Below, in pieces: positions 35,294 through 44,470 of a stretch of 64,000 nt of DNA. The notes beneath the pieces were generated by a model. The model did no database searches. It worked only from the letters and a program-made list of their open reading frames with translations, and was not told the origin of the DNA. This DNA is from Dyadobacter sp. CECT 9275. Lineage in GTDB: Bacteria; Bacteroidota; Bacteroidia; Cytophagales; Spirosomataceae. The stretch is taken from contig NZ_CAJRAF010000002.1 of the NCBI RefSeq assembly GCF_907164905.1, forward strand, positions 2,170,001 to 2,234,000, given 5' to 3'. Within the stretch, counting starts at the first letter, position 1. Every line of letters starts with the position of its first letter. The position numbers and the translations under genes are program-made.

Positions 35294-36043
35294 ATGTTAA
35301 AACAGGAGCGTTTTCAGATCATACTGGGTCAGTTGGCGCAGGAGCAAAAGGTACTCCTGTCTCAACTGAGCAACATTTTAAATGTTTCGGAGGATACCGT
35401 CCGTCGCGACATCCGCGAACTCTCTGAACAAGGTTTGCTAAAGGCGGTAAGAGGCGGAGCCGTACCCCATTCCCCAAGTCCCCATCATTTTCGCGACCGC
35501 GTGCAATACGGCAACGAAAAAAAGCAAATTATCGCAAAGAAGGCACTTGACTTCTTAAAGGATGGACAGGTCGTGATTTTTGATGGCGGAACCTCTGCCT
35601 TGCTGATAGCCCAGTCTTTACCAAAAGATATCAGATTAACAGTCGTCACGAACAGTTTCCCGATTGTTTCCATTCTGGAAGAGCATGAGCATATCGAAGT
35701 ACTGTTTGGAGGAGGCCGCCTCTTGAAAACATCTTTTGTAACAATTGGAAATGAGACCATCGGGTTTTTCAGGAAATTCCGCGCCGATATCTGCCTCCTG
35801 GGTATCTGCAGCATTCATTCCGAGTGGGGTGTAACCGGGCCGCATTATGAGGAAAGTGAAGTAAAAAAAGCCATGATAGAGTCATCCAGTGAAGTTATAG
35901 CGCTTTCTACGGTTGAAAAGCTGGGTACTGCAGAAGCTTATTATATTTGCCCGGCCGACCATCTGACAGCCATTGTCACCGATCAGCCGGACGATTTACC
36001 TGAATTCAACGTCTACAGAAATGCCGGGATAAGAATGATCTGA
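35294..36043 (+). CDS. DeoR/GlpR-family transcriptional repressor
   Basis: A 249-residue regulator. The N-terminal winged helix is typical (ERFQIILGQLAQEQKVLLSQ, then NVSEDTVRRDIRELSEQGLL and AVRGGAV). The C-terminal DeoRC sugar-phosphate sensing domain includes IFDGGTSALLIAQSLP and GGGRLLKTSFVTIGNETIGF. These proteins respond to phosphorylated sugars or nucleoside breakdown products. It is divergent from a nucleotidase gene across a 50-bp palindrome, implying autoregulation and control of the neighbour. Confidence 0.93.
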   Translation: MLKQERFQIILGQLAQEQKVLLSQLSNILNVSEDTVRRDIRELSEQGLLKAVRGGAVPHSPSPHHFRDRVQYGNEKKQIIAKKALDFLKDGQVVIFDGGTSALLIAQSLPKDIRLTVVTNSFPIVSILEEHEHIEVLFGGGRLLKTSFVTIGNETIGFFRKFRADICLLGICSIHSEWGVTGPHYEESEVKKAMIESSSEVIALSTVEKLGTAEAYYICPADHLTAIVTDQPDDLPEFNVYRNAGIRMI

Positions 36044-36052
36044 GCTGTTGTT

Positions 36053-36068
36053 TAGACTTGGAAAGTCT
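36053..36068. repeat. Second copy of the AGACTTGGAAAGTCT motif
   Basis: TAGACTTGGAAAGTCT sits 10 bases after the DeoR-type stop. It shares 15 identical bases with the right arm of the inverted repeat at 5433-5467 and can fold on itself (AGACT/AGTCT). Confidence 0.6.
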
Positions 36069-36075
36069 GTGGCTC

Positions 36076-36228
36076 TCAGTTTTCGTTATTGTCGGTGGTT
36101 TGTTCAACTTTGACGAAAGTATCATCTATCATTTTTGTTTCCTGATTCAGTACGTTTGAGAACCCGAGCATGAATGCCATCACAAATCTCCGCAGCCACT
36201 TCCACAGATGTAAGTGTATATTTTTCAT
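36076..36228 (-). CDS. Putative 50-residue amphipathic/membrane peptide
   Basis: A short frame from ATG 36228 to TGA 36076: MKNIHLHLWKWLRRFVMAFM then a tail with DDTFVKVEQTTDNN. The N-terminal half is basic and aromatic followed by a hydrophobic segment, the second half acidic, a pattern seen in small membrane-associated proteins. The ribosome-binding site is weak, and I know no family. It fills most of the gap between the DeoR-type gene and the gene at 36329. Confidence 0.4.
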   Translation of the reverse strand: MKNIHLHLWKWLRRFVMAFMLGFSNVLNQETKMIDDTFVKVEQTTDNNEN

Positions 36229-36328
36229 TGATCCGAATTTATATGGAATAGAACATGAGGGCCTTTACCAATCCGGAGGTTTGGTAAAATGCCCATTTTA
36301 AGGAAGACCCATTACGGTCTGCCGGAAT

Positions 36329-36733
36329 TTAGCAGTGTTCTGATCGGTAAATGAAAGCAGGAGTATGCTGCGGAAGAACGAAACTCAGATAGCAGTTGCG
36401 GAAATGCAACAACGTATGATGTGCCAGCCTGCTGATGATCAATAACTGAGCTTTAAGAATGATTTTTACACAGATGCTTAGGACAGCCGCTAACTGCCTG
36501 AGGATTTGCGCAAGTGTAAATTTGTTGCGGGAATGGAAATGAAAATTGTAAAAACCGGTGTACCGAACCGGTTGGGTTGGCTGTTCAAGTCCCCGGGCAC
36601 CCTGGCTGACCGATTCGATCCGGAAAACCTGTTTTGCAGTTTTCTGAAAATCAGAAATACCCGATGCCAGAAATAGCAGGAACAACCAATGAAATATTGG
36701 CAACTGAAATCTGACGGGCGGGCTGCTTTTCAT
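36329..36733 (-). CDS. Short exported protein of unknown function
   Basis: From ATG 36733 the frame encodes 134 residues beginning with a basic n-region and hydrophobic stretch (RFQLPIFHWLFLLFLASGIS). The rest is basic and His-rich with a second hydrophobic segment near residues 85-105 (LAQILRQLAAVLSICVKIIL). No domain is recognised. It follows the SDR gene by 7 bases and is probably in the same transcript. The longer frame starting inside the SDR gene is unlikely. Confidence 0.45.
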   Translation of the reverse strand: MKSSPPVRFQLPIFHWLFLLFLASGISDFQKTAKQVFRIESVSQGARGLEQPTQPVRYTGFYNFHFHSRNKFTLAQILRQLAAVLSICVKIILKAQLLIISRLAHHTLLHFRNCYLSFVLPQHTPAFIYRSEHC

Positions 36734-36740
36734 GATACTG

Positions 36741-37520
36741 TTATTTAGGACCCATTCGGATAGCACCATCCAGACGAATGACCTCGCCATTCAGCATCGG
36801 GTTTTCGACGATCGACTTTGCAAGTAAGGCATATTCATCCGGACGTCCTAATCGCGAGGGAAAAGGTACCTGCTGTCCCAGAGATAGCCTGGCTTCTTCA
36901 GGCAAACCGAGCATCAGCGGCGTTTCAAACAACCCGGGGGCTATAGCCATCACCCGTATGCCGTTGCGGGCAAGATCACGCGCAATGGGCAGGGTCATCG
37001 CCACGATCCCCCCTTTGCTTGCAGCATAAGCCACCTGGCCTATCTGCCCATCATAAGCGGCAACCGAAGCAGTATTGATAATAACACCACGCTCTCCTTC
37101 CTCGTTGGGAGTATTTTTCTCCATGGCAAAAGCCGCCAGTCGAATTACATTAAAAGTACCGATCAGATTTACCTGAATTGTTTTGGAGAACATCTCCAAA
37201 GAATGCGGCCCATAAACTCCAGCCGTTTTGCCCACCGTCTTCCCGACAGGGGCAATTCCGGCACAATTAACTACAATCTGCAACGAACCATACATTTCCA
37301 GAGCATGGGTAATGGCATACTGTACATCAGCTTCATTGGAAACGTCGGTTTTGATGAATCTGACTTTCGCAGAAAATTCCTTCCCCAGCATTTCACCTGC
37401 TGAATCGTTCAGATCCAGGATTACCACGTTTGCACCTGAAGCAGCAAACAACCGGGCGGTGGCAGCACCCAATCCCGAAGCTCCTCCCGTAATAAGCGCG
37501 GTGGCGTTTTGTAGTTGCAT
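36741..37520 (-). CDS. Short-chain dehydrogenase (3-hydroxyacyl-CoA dehydrogenase type II-like)
   Basis: A 259-residue classical SDR. The NAD-binding motif is TGGASGLG (residues 11-18), acidic D36 after the second strand favours NAD(H), NCAG is intact, and the catalytic set is Ser in [12 protein letters not shown] with YAASK. The closing pattern [15 protein letters not shown] and the long loop [16 protein letters not shown] resemble 3-hydroxyacyl-CoA or 2-methyl-3-hydroxybutyryl-CoA dehydrogenase (HSD17B10-like). Likely in fatty acid or isoleucine breakdown. Substrate is not proven. Confidence 0.9.
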   Translation of the reverse strand: MQLQNATALITGGASGLGAATARLFAASGANVVILDLNDSAGEMLGKEFSAKVRFIKTDVSNEADVQYAITHALEMYGSLQIVVNCAGIAPVGKTVGKTAGVYGPHSLEMFSKTIQVNLIGTFNVIRLAAFAMEKNTPNEEGERGVIINTASVAAYDGQIGQVAYAASKGGIVAMTLPIARDLARNGIRVMAIAPGLFETPLMLGLPEEARLSLGQQVPFPSRLGRPDEYALLAKSIVENPMLNGEVIRLDGAIRMGPK

Positions 37521-37567
37521 GAGTTATCTCACCAAAATTGACTTAACAAAGCACTTAAAGACTTGTC

Positions 37568-37615
37568 AACACCAACGTCTCCCGATACTTTAAACAGGAA
37601 GCGTTGGTGTTTTTG
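37568..37615. terminator. Hairpin between ileS and the SDR gene
   Basis: AACACCAACG (37568-37577) and CGTTGGTGTT (37602-37611) form a 10-bp stem with a 24-nt loop. The T-run is on the plus side only, so on the minus strand, where both genes lie, it may be a weak terminator or processing site. Confidence 0.5.
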
Positions 37616-37650
37616 TATTCCGAAAATTCATTTACCGGCTTATATCTCAT

Positions 37651-40600
37651 TCACGAAACTACCTCTATACTCACCTTTAATAAAAATTCATCCATTTCAA
37701 TCTCGCTGGCAGAGCCATTTAAATCACTGACCAGGGTAAGGTCGAACGCCTGTACCTCCTGGCAGATATACTCTTTGTTGGCTAAAACAGCGCTGGCCAG
37801 CAACTCATTGTTATTTTCAAGCGTTATCGAAATTTTATCCGTCACATCAAAACCGCTGTCCTTACGCAGGTTCTGAACACGATTGACGAAATCCCGGGCT
37901 ATTCCTTCCAGCCTGAGCTCCTCGGTCACAGTAATATCGAGGGCCACGGTTAAGCCTCCTTCACTGGCCACCAGCCAACCAGGTACGTCCTCAGTGTATA
38001 TCTCCACTTCTTCGGGAAGTATCTCCGCACGCAATGACTCTATTAAAAATAGGCCATCTCTTTCAAGTTGCTCAATTTCATTATTAGCCCACCCTTTTAT
38101 GTTTTCGGCCACAGCCTGCATATCCCTTCCGAACTTCTTGCCCAATAATTTAAAGTTGGGTTTCGCGCGTTTGTGAAATACCCCGCTGTCATCCGTTTCG
38201 GCCTCCGCATGTTTAACATTCACTTCCGACTTGATGATAAACTCTACCTGCTGAATCTGACGTTTCGTTTTATCATTCAGCGCAGGAATCAACAATCTGT
38301 TTAAGGGCTGGCGTACCTTAATTTTATGTTTCTTTCTGATACTATGCACCAGCGAACTGACAGACTGAGCTAGCTGCATGGCTTCCTCAAGATCGGTATC
38401 AATGAAATCGTTTTCAATCTCGTCCAAAAGTGTCAGGTGCACAGAATCAAAACGGAACAGCGTACCGTTTTTCTTTGCATCCTCCCGCAGGCCATCGGTC
38501 AGATTCTTGTATAACCATTCCCCAAAGAAAGGCGCAATGGGTGACATCAGCTGAGATACCGTAACCAGACAGTGCTGTAAAGTTTCATAAGCAGCCTGTT
38601 TATCCTCTGTCAATCCGGCATCCGTTCCTTGCGACGGATTCCAGAAACGGCGACGGTTCAGGCGGATATACCAGTTGGAAAGCTGATCGGTCACAAAATC
38701 CTGAACCAGACGCCCGGCCTTGGTAGGGTTATAGTCATCGAGCTGCTCTTTCACTTCCCTGATCAGCGTGTTCAGCTTGGACAATATCCAGCGATCCAGT
38801 TCAGTACGTTTTTCAATCGCTACCGATTTGGACTCATCAAAAGTGTATCCATCCAGATTGGCATACAATGCAAAGAAATTATAAGTATTCACCAGCGTTC
38901 CGAAAAATTTACGCTGCACTTCAATAATTCCATCAACATTAAATTTCAGGTTGTCCCAGGGCTCGGCGTTGGTGATCATATACCAGCGGGTGGCGTCAGG
39001 ACCATATTTCCCCAAAGTTTCAAAAGGGTCTACAGCGTTACCCAATCGCTTGGACATCTTGTTGCCGTTTTTATCCAGTACCAAACCCGTTGATACTACA
39101 TTTTTAAACGCTACGGAATCAAAAAGCATCGCAGCAATGGCGTGCAATGTAAAAAACCAGCCACGCGTCTGATCCACCCCTTCAGAAATGAAATCTGCGG
39201 GATAACTTTCATGATAGATATCCTCGTTTTCAAACGGGTAATGCCATTGTGCATAGGGCATGGCGCCGGAGTCAAACCATACGTCTACCAGATCCGGCTC
39301 ACGGTGCATCACATGTCCCGACTTGGAAATGAGTACGATGGTATCCACATAGGGCCGGTGCAGATCGAAATCACCATGCTGAAGTTTCAGCAGATATTCG
39401 GAGTTATGTGCAGACTGCTCTCTTGTCAGGTGACCGGAAATGATGGCCTCCTCCAGCAAGTCTTTCAGTTGCTCAATAGAACCTATGCAAACTTCCTCGC
39501 CGTATTCACTCCTCCAGATGGGCAACGGCGTACCCCAGTACCTGGAGCGCGACAAATTCCAGTCCACCAGATTTTCAAGCCAGTTCCCGAACCGGCCGGT
39601 ACCGGTACTTTCCGGTTTCCAGTTGATGGTTTTGTTCAGTTCCACCATCCTTTCTTTCAGCGCAGTGGTTTTAATGAACCAGCTATCCAGCGGATAGTAC
39701 AACACAGGTTTGTCCGTGCGCCAGCAATGAGGGTAAGGGTGTTCGTATTTTTCAACCTTAAAGGCCTTACCTTCTTCTTTCAGCCTGATCGCAATCAGCA
39801 CATCCGTTGCACGAAATTCCGGATCGTTCTGCTCAGCCTCGGTATAGTATTCCGGTTTTACATAACGACCGGCATAATCCGTTATTTCTTTCACAAAACG
39901 GCCCTGACGATCCACGATGGGGACTTCCTTACCTGTTTCATCTTTCACCATAATGGACGGGATACCATTGGCCTGAGCCACCCGGAAGTCGTCCGCCCCA
40001 AACGTAGGCGAGGTGTGTACCACTCCTGTACCATCCTCAGTGGTTACAAAATCGCCCAGGATCACCCTGAAGGCAGGTTTGTCCGGCTGAATGTAAGGTA
40101 ATAACTGTTCGTACTCCACGCCCTCAATATCTCTGCCCTTAAATTCGGAAACAATACTCCATGGCAACAGTTTCTTATCGCTTGCCGCATAGGCCTCAAA
40201 ATCCGCATCCTTTCCCTTTTCCGAAAAATATTTACCGATCAGATCCTTCGCCAGCACAACGGAAACCGGCTCATGGGTATACGGATTAAAAGTTTTCACC
40301 AGCACATAACTGATGCTGGCACCCACCGTCAGCGCGGAGTTAGCAGGTAGCGTCCAGGGAGTAGTTGTCCAGGCAAGTATCCGGATATCCTGGTCAGCTG
40401 CTTCTTTAAAAACCTCACTGTTTTCTGAAGCCTTCACCTTAAACATCGCCACGATGGTGGTATCCTTCACATCCTTGTAGGTGCCGGGCATGTTCAGCTC
40501 GTGAGAGGAAAGCCCCGTACCCGCCGCCGGCGAATAAGGCTGGATTGTATATCCTTTATAAAGTAATCCTTTGTCATACAGCTTCTTGAGCAAGTACCAA

Positions 40601-41076
40601 AGGCTCTCAATGTATTCATTTTTATAGGTAATATACGGATCGTCCAGATCTACCCAATATCCCATTTTCTCGGTAAGGTCGTTCCACTGGTCCGTAAATT
40701 TCATGACCGTCTCCCGGCACTTCAGGTTATACTCCGCAACCGAAATAGTTTTGCCTATATCCTCCTTTGTAATGCCCAGTTCCTTTTCAACCTGTAATTC
40801 CACCGGCAGACCGTGGGTATCCCACCCCCCCTTTCGTTTTACCTGAAACCCCTTAAGTGTTTTATAACGGCAGAAAATATCTTTGATCGTCCGCGCCATA
40901 ACGTGGTGAATACCAGGCGTTCCATTCGCAGAAGGAGGACCTTCAAAAAACGTAAAACCAGGTGCGCCCTCCCGAACATCCACGGACGCCTCGAAAATCT
41001 TATTGTCTTTCCAGAATTTCAGTACCTCATCTCCGATCTGCGGATAACTTAGGTTTTTATACTCGTTGTATTTCAT
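37651..41076 (-). CDS. ileS: Isoleucine--tRNA ligase with an altered (GIHH) signature motif
   Basis: A 1141-residue class I synthetase, the long eukaryote-like type 2 form. The first signature reads PPSANGTPGIHHVMAR: residues 55-58 are G-I-H-H instead of H-I-G-H. The second signature is normal (GNKMSKRLGN). Editing domain CP1 is present with WTTTPWTLPANSALTVG, and DLVDVWFDSGAMPYAQ precedes the KMSKS loop. A long anticodon-binding and C-terminal region follows. It charges tRNA-Ile and edits Val-tRNA. The only ileS visible here. The altered motif suggests strong natural mupirocin resistance (see findings). Confidence 0.97.
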   Translation of the reverse strand: MKYNEYKNLSYPQIGDEVLKFWKDNKIFEASVDVREGAPGFTFFEGPPSANGTPGIHHVMARTIKDIFCRYKTLKGFQVKRKGGWDTHGLPVELQVEKELGITKEDIGKTISVAEYNLKCRETVMKFTDQWNDLTEKMGYWVDLDDPYITYKNEYIESLWYLLKKLYDKGLLYKGYTIQPYSPAAGTGLSSHELNMPGTYKDVKDTTIVAMFKVKASENSEVFKEAADQDIRILAWTTTPWTLPANSALTVGASISYVLVKTFNPYTHEPVSVVLAKDLIGKYFSEKGKDADFEAYAASDKKLLPWSIVSEFKGRDIEGVEYEQLLPYIQPDKPAFRVILGDFVTTEDGTGVVHTSPTFGADDFRVAQANGIPSIMVKDETGKEVPIVDRQGRFVKEITDYAGRYVKPEYYTEAEQNDPEFRATDVLIAIRLKEEGKAFKVEKYEHPYPHCWRTDKPVLYYPLDSWFIKTTALKERMVELNKTINWKPESTGTGRFGNWLENLVDWNLSRSRYWGTPLPIWRSEYGEEVCIGSIEQLKDLLEEAIISGHLTREQSAHNSEYLLKLQHGDFDLHRPYVDTIVLISKSGHVMHREPDLVDVWFDSGAMPYAQWHYPFENEDIYHESYPADFISEGVDQTRGWFFTLHAIAAMLFDSVAFKNVVSTGLVLDKNGNKMSKRLGNAVDPFETLGKYGPDATRWYMITNAEPWDNLKFNVDGIIEVQRKFFGTLVNTYNFFALYANLDGYTFDESKSVAIEKRTELDRWILSKLNTLIREVKEQLDDYNPTKAGRLVQDFVTDQLSNWYIRLNRRRFWNPSQGTDAGLTEDKQAAYETLQHCLVTVSQLMSPIAPFFGEWLYKNLTDGLREDAKKNGTLFRFDSVHLTLLDEIENDFIDTDLEEAMQLAQSVSSLVHSIRKKHKIKVRQPLNRLLIPALNDKTKRQIQQVEFIIKSEVNVKHAEAETDDSGVFHKRAKPNFKLLGKKFGRDMQAVAENIKGWANNEIEQLERDGLFLIESLRAEILPEEVEIYTEDVPGWLVASEGGLTVALDITVTEELRLEGIARDFVNRVQNLRKDSGFDVTDKISITLENNNELLASAVLANKEYICQEVQAFDLTLVSDLNGSASEIEMDEFLLKVSIEVVS

Positions 41077-41257
41077 TTTTAACTGTTAGCCCAAAGCTGG
41101 CTCCGGCATCGGGTCAGCTTTTAGTTTCTTTTATGTAACAAAGATTTAGCACTTGGCGTTTCGGAGTGCAAAATTACAGATTTTTCGGTGAAAGGGAGAC
41201 CGCGCGGGTATCGTTTCCGTGCCGGATTTTGTAATATTGTGAAAATAGAAAATAAAA

Positions 41258-42289
41258 ATGGCAGATAAACTGATCGTGAGGGACTTCGGTCCAATCAAAA
41301 ATGCGGAACTGGATATCAGGAAAACAACCTTGCTGATCGGGCCGCAAGGGAGCGGGAAGAGTACGCTGGCGAAGTTGGTGGCCATGATTTATAATAAACC
41401 ATTTCACAGTACAGAGCCACCTACTTATAATACTGATTTTTATTTGGAGGATTATGACATTCAAGATTATAAGAAGGAAAGTACATTCCTAACGTATAAT
41501 GCCGGCTCCCTTAATGTAAAAATAGATAAGAACGAGTTCAGTTACACGGGTAGCTCATCGCTGATAAAGCCGGTATTGATCCCTACCGAGCGGAATTTAA
41601 TATCTATAATTTCTAGCGCAATTTTTGGACTTACAGCAGGAAATATTGCTTTACCTAAGCATATTCTGACATTTGGAGCAGAATACGAATTGTTCAGGAG
41701 AAACACTAAGGATGTAATGATACCCCATCTTGGAATTACCTATAGAAATATCAGAGGCCTGGATTTTGTATTTCATGATGAAAATAACTATTTGCCGTTA
41801 TCGTCGTCTGCCTCGGGTTACCAATCCATTATACCCATTCAACTTGTTTTGGAAAATGCTCCCTTATACTACGATGACATTTGTTATATTATCGAAGAGC
41901 CAGAATTAAATTTATACCCAATAACACAAAAGCGCTTGGTTAATTATATTATTTCAAAAAGTAATAATCTTAAAAAGCAGGCACTCCTTACTACCCACAG
42001 TCCCTACGTGCTGTCTTCCCTGAACAACCTTCTTTTTGCCTATAAAGTAGCCCAAAGACATCCGGAACAAACAGCAGAGATTTCCAGGATCATACCCCGA
42101 GAGTCGTGGTTAAACCCTGACGAGTTTGCGGCTTACTTTGTGGCAGACGGAACGGTTCGCTCGATCGTAAATCCTAAAACTGGCCTGATTTCTGAAAATG
42201 AACTGGATGGTGTTTCAGAAGATATCGGTGATGAATTTGATACTCTGATGGAAATTTACTCGGAAAAGGCGAATGAAGGAAGCTATTGA
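41258..42289 (+). CDS. ABC/OLD-type AAA ATPase, first gene of a two-gene module
   Basis: A 343-residue cytoplasmic P-loop protein. Walker A is IGPQGSGKST (about 27-36), an ABC-like signature LSSSASGYQS lies near residue 180, Walker B is IIEEPELNLYP and the H-loop is LTTHSPYVLSSLNNL. It therefore resembles AAA_15/AAA_21 ATPases of overcoming-lysogenisation and RecF/SMC type, but it has no nuclease domain. Its stop overlaps the next gene by 17 bases. The pair is AT-rich compared with neighbouring housekeeping genes. This layout recalls ATPase-plus-effector defence systems. Confidence 0.88.
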   Translation: MADKLIVRDFGPIKNAELDIRKTTLLIGPQGSGKSTLAKLVAMIYNKPFHSTEPPTYNTDFYLEDYDIQDYKKESTFLTYNAGSLNVKIDKNEFSYTGSSSLIKPVLIPTERNLISIISSAIFGLTAGNIALPKHILTFGAEYELFRRNTKDVMIPHLGITYRNIRGLDFVFHDENNYLPLSSSASGYQSIIPIQLVLENAPLYYDDICYIIEEPELNLYPITQKRLVNYIISKSNNLKKQALLTTHSPYVLSSLNNLLFAYKVAQRHPEQTAEISRIIPRESWLNPDEFAAYFVADGTVRSIVNPKTGLISENELDGVSEDIGDEFDTLMEIYSEKANEGSY

Positions 42290-42791
42290 AACTGCCTTTC
42301 CGCAAGTAATCACCGGGAGTTGTCTTGAAACAGAAAAGGCATCCTCGTTTAATATTTTCGACAGTGAAACCGAGCCTAAACGTTGCTTTATCAGGAAAAG
42401 TGAGGAGGAACCACGACATTTCGAAGTTGTTAATCCGTCTCTGAAAGAAATTCATTTTCTGGCGATTGATAAGTGTATTCTAACAGATTCCGATTCAGCC
42501 CACTGTGATTGTGCCATTTTTGATGATAAGCAATTTTCTTTTCTGGAAATAAGTGAATCAAAAAAGCTCCAAAGAAATGAAAAGAGGAAACGAGCCAGAA
42601 TTCAGCTCGGCCAAACAATTCAACATTTCCGTTCGAAAGGGATATCCTTCATGGAGAGTCCGAATGCCATCATCTGCTTTGTAGGTAAAAATGTGTATCC
42701 GGCAAGAACTTCGTCCAATAATGAGGCTCGACTCGATTTTTTTGAGGACTGGACCGCCATTTTAATGGAAGGCAACCAGATTGAATTTTAG
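42273..42791 (+). CDS. Small nuclease-like partner of the AAA ATPase
   Basis: A 172-residue protein translated from an ATG inside the ATPase gene end. The middle has a possible PD-(D/E)xK core: Asp79 in HCDCAIFDDKQ, then a strand and Glu92 in FSFLEISESKK, followed by a basic helix with QLGQTIQHFR that resembles the Q-containing motif of such nucleases. The usual E-x-K Lys is replaced by Ser94, though Lys97/98 is close. So a degenerate or variant nuclease fold is an inference, not a finding. No other domain is recognised. Confidence 0.75.
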   Translation: MKEAIETAFPQVITGSCLETEKASSFNIFDSETEPKRCFIRKSEEEPRHFEVVNPSLKEIHFLAIDKCILTDSDSAHCDCAIFDDKQFSFLEISESKKLQRNEKRKRARIQLGQTIQHFRSKGISFMESPNAIICFVGKNVYPARTSSNNEARLDFFEDWTAILMEGNQIEF

Positions 42792-42938
42792 CACAATTCA
42801 GGAACTGCCGCATTAAACAAGATTAAAATCACCTTCACTTTAATACATTTAAGTTCCGAACCAGCATTAATCATTCCAGTTTTACCGATATAATTGATTA
42901 CAAGGCGCTGCTATAGCAGCATTTGGCAAATTGCTGTC

Positions 42939-42970
42939 TTTGTTATTTAGAACTGGTATAGTTACATTTG
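42939..42970 (+). promoter_or_regulatory. Promoter of the PepSY gene
   Basis: TTTG (42939-42942), a 20-base spacer and TACATTTG (42963-42970), an exact TAnnTTTG. Transcription would start near 42977, leaving a leader of about 29 bases, which supports the ATG at 43006 rather than an upstream start. Confidence 0.8.
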
Positions 42971-43005
42971 CCCTCCTGCGTTGTGACACTTGTAATGCTG
43001 CTTTA

Positions 43006-44205
43006 ATGACGTTTAAAAAACTAGTCGGACCGCTTCATCTTTATCTCGGACTTATCTCCGGAATCATCGTCTTTGTTATCTCTGTGACGGGATGTATCCT
43101 GGCTTTCGAACAGGAAATAAAAAGCATCGTCCAAACATATCGATACAACACCCCGCCCGAAGCGCTGGCAGGCAAGATTTTGCCGCCTTCCATACTTGCG
43201 GCCAAAGCGCAGGAAGTACTACCGGGCAAAAAAGCCAATGGCGTGTTATATCCTGGTAGAGGAAGGAATGCCGAAGTGGGCTTTTACAATTTAAATCCTG
43301 AGTATTATTACGTTGTTTATATTAATCCATACAGCGGTGAAATAGCCAAAATATGGAACGAAGACGAGGACTTTTTCCATTTTATCTTACACGGGCATTA
43401 TTACCTGTGGCTGCCCGAGAAGATTGGGCAGGCCGTTGTAGCCTCTGCCACGCTTATATTCCTGGTGATGGTCGTGAGCGGGCTGATATTATGGTGGCCC
43501 AAAAACAAAGCCGCTTCCCGGCAACGTTTTTCTATCAAATGGAAGGCCTCGTGGCGCCGAAAAAACTATGACCTTCATAACGTAATGGGTTTTTATGTAC
43601 TTTCCGTTGGCCTGGTATTTGCGGTTACCGGCCTTGTGTGGGGTTTTGAATGGTTCGGGCAGTCGTTCTACACGGTCACCGGCGGAAAAGGATCGGATGA
43701 TTACTACAATCCAGCCTCGGATACCACCGCGGTTTCGCTGGTGAATTCCCCCGCCACGGCCGCCGACAAAGCCTGGTTTCAGTTAAGACAGGAATATCCT
43801 GCGGCCGAGGAGATCAATATTTCAATTCCTACGTTACCCGGAGAATCTATATTTTCATACGTCAATTTCAGAGCAGGTACTTATTACAAAGTTGATTACA
43901 ATTACTTCGATCAGTATACTTTGAAAAGGATAAAAGCAGAAGGCCCCTATACGGGCAAGTATTCCGAGGCGAATGTTGCCCAAACCCTGCGACGGATGAA
44001 CTACGATATCCATACGGGTGCCATACTGGGTTTGCCAGGTAAAATCCTGGCATTTTTTGCCAGCCTAATCTGCGCAAGCCTGCCCGTGACAGGATTTTTG
44101 ATCTGGTGGGGAAGAAGAAAAAAAGAGAGCCGAAACAAAAGGAAATCTGCCAGGAATATGAAGCCAAAACATACTGCACCCAAGGTAGCCTTACAAGCTA
44201 AATGA
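43006..44205 (+). CDS. PepSY-domain membrane protein
   Basis: A 399-residue inner-membrane protein (start ATG 43006, supported by the promoter just upstream). Helix 1 is LHLYLGLISGIIVFVISVTG; a periplasmic PepSY-type loop follows (NPYSGEIAKIWNEDEDFFHF, with ILHGHYYLWLPEKIG), then helices near 150, 205 and 370 and a basic C-terminal tail. The His residues in the FILHGHY and NYDIHTGAILG segments are typical of PepSY-TM proteins, which accompany siderophore and iron uptake and may be reductases. No receptor gene is adjacent. Confidence 0.88.
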   Translation: MTFKKLVGPLHLYLGLISGIIVFVISVTGCILAFEQEIKSIVQTYRYNTPPEALAGKILPPSILAAKAQEVLPGKKANGVLYPGRGRNAEVGFYNLNPEYYYVVYINPYSGEIAKIWNEDEDFFHFILHGHYYLWLPEKIGQAVVASATLIFLVMVVSGLILWWPKNKAASRQRFSIKWKASWRRKNYDLHNVMGFYVLSVGLVFAVTGLVWGFEWFGQSFYTVTGGKGSDDYYNPASDTTAVSLVNSPATAADKAWFQLRQEYPAAEEINISIPTLPGESIFSYVNFRAGTYYKVDYNYFDQYTLKRIKAEGPYTGKYSEANVAQTLRRMNYDIHTGAILGLPGKILAFFASLICASLPVTGFLIWWGRRKKESRNKRKSARNMKPKHTAPKVALQAK

Positions 44206-44470
44206 ATCGTGCGTTATTGCGTCAGTTGCGTGCTTTTCAAAAAACCTCGCATTAAACCAACCCGTCAGAGACTGGAAGCCTGATAATTTCTCAATCAGGT
44301 TAGGGATACTTTATTGGAGGCATTTTATGGCTTTTGCCCACTATTTTCCCCACTCTCGGTCAACAGACCGCAGGAAACTTTAATACAATCCATTATTTAT
44401 CAGACGATTGGGTATTTACTTTCCCTTAGCACCATAATTGCATTGCCGTTGAAAAGTAATTCTGGTCGGC

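Noticed and set aside
39142..40101. 319-codon plus-strand open frame inside ileS
   Set aside because: Antisense to a well-conserved synthetase; an effect of codon bias. It has no recognisable domain.
41258..42791. Naming the ATPase pair as PARIS, Septu, Gabija or OLD
   Set aside because: The ATPase lacks a TOPRIM domain, and the partner is not a DUF4435, HNH or UvrD-type protein. Only the general logic is similar.
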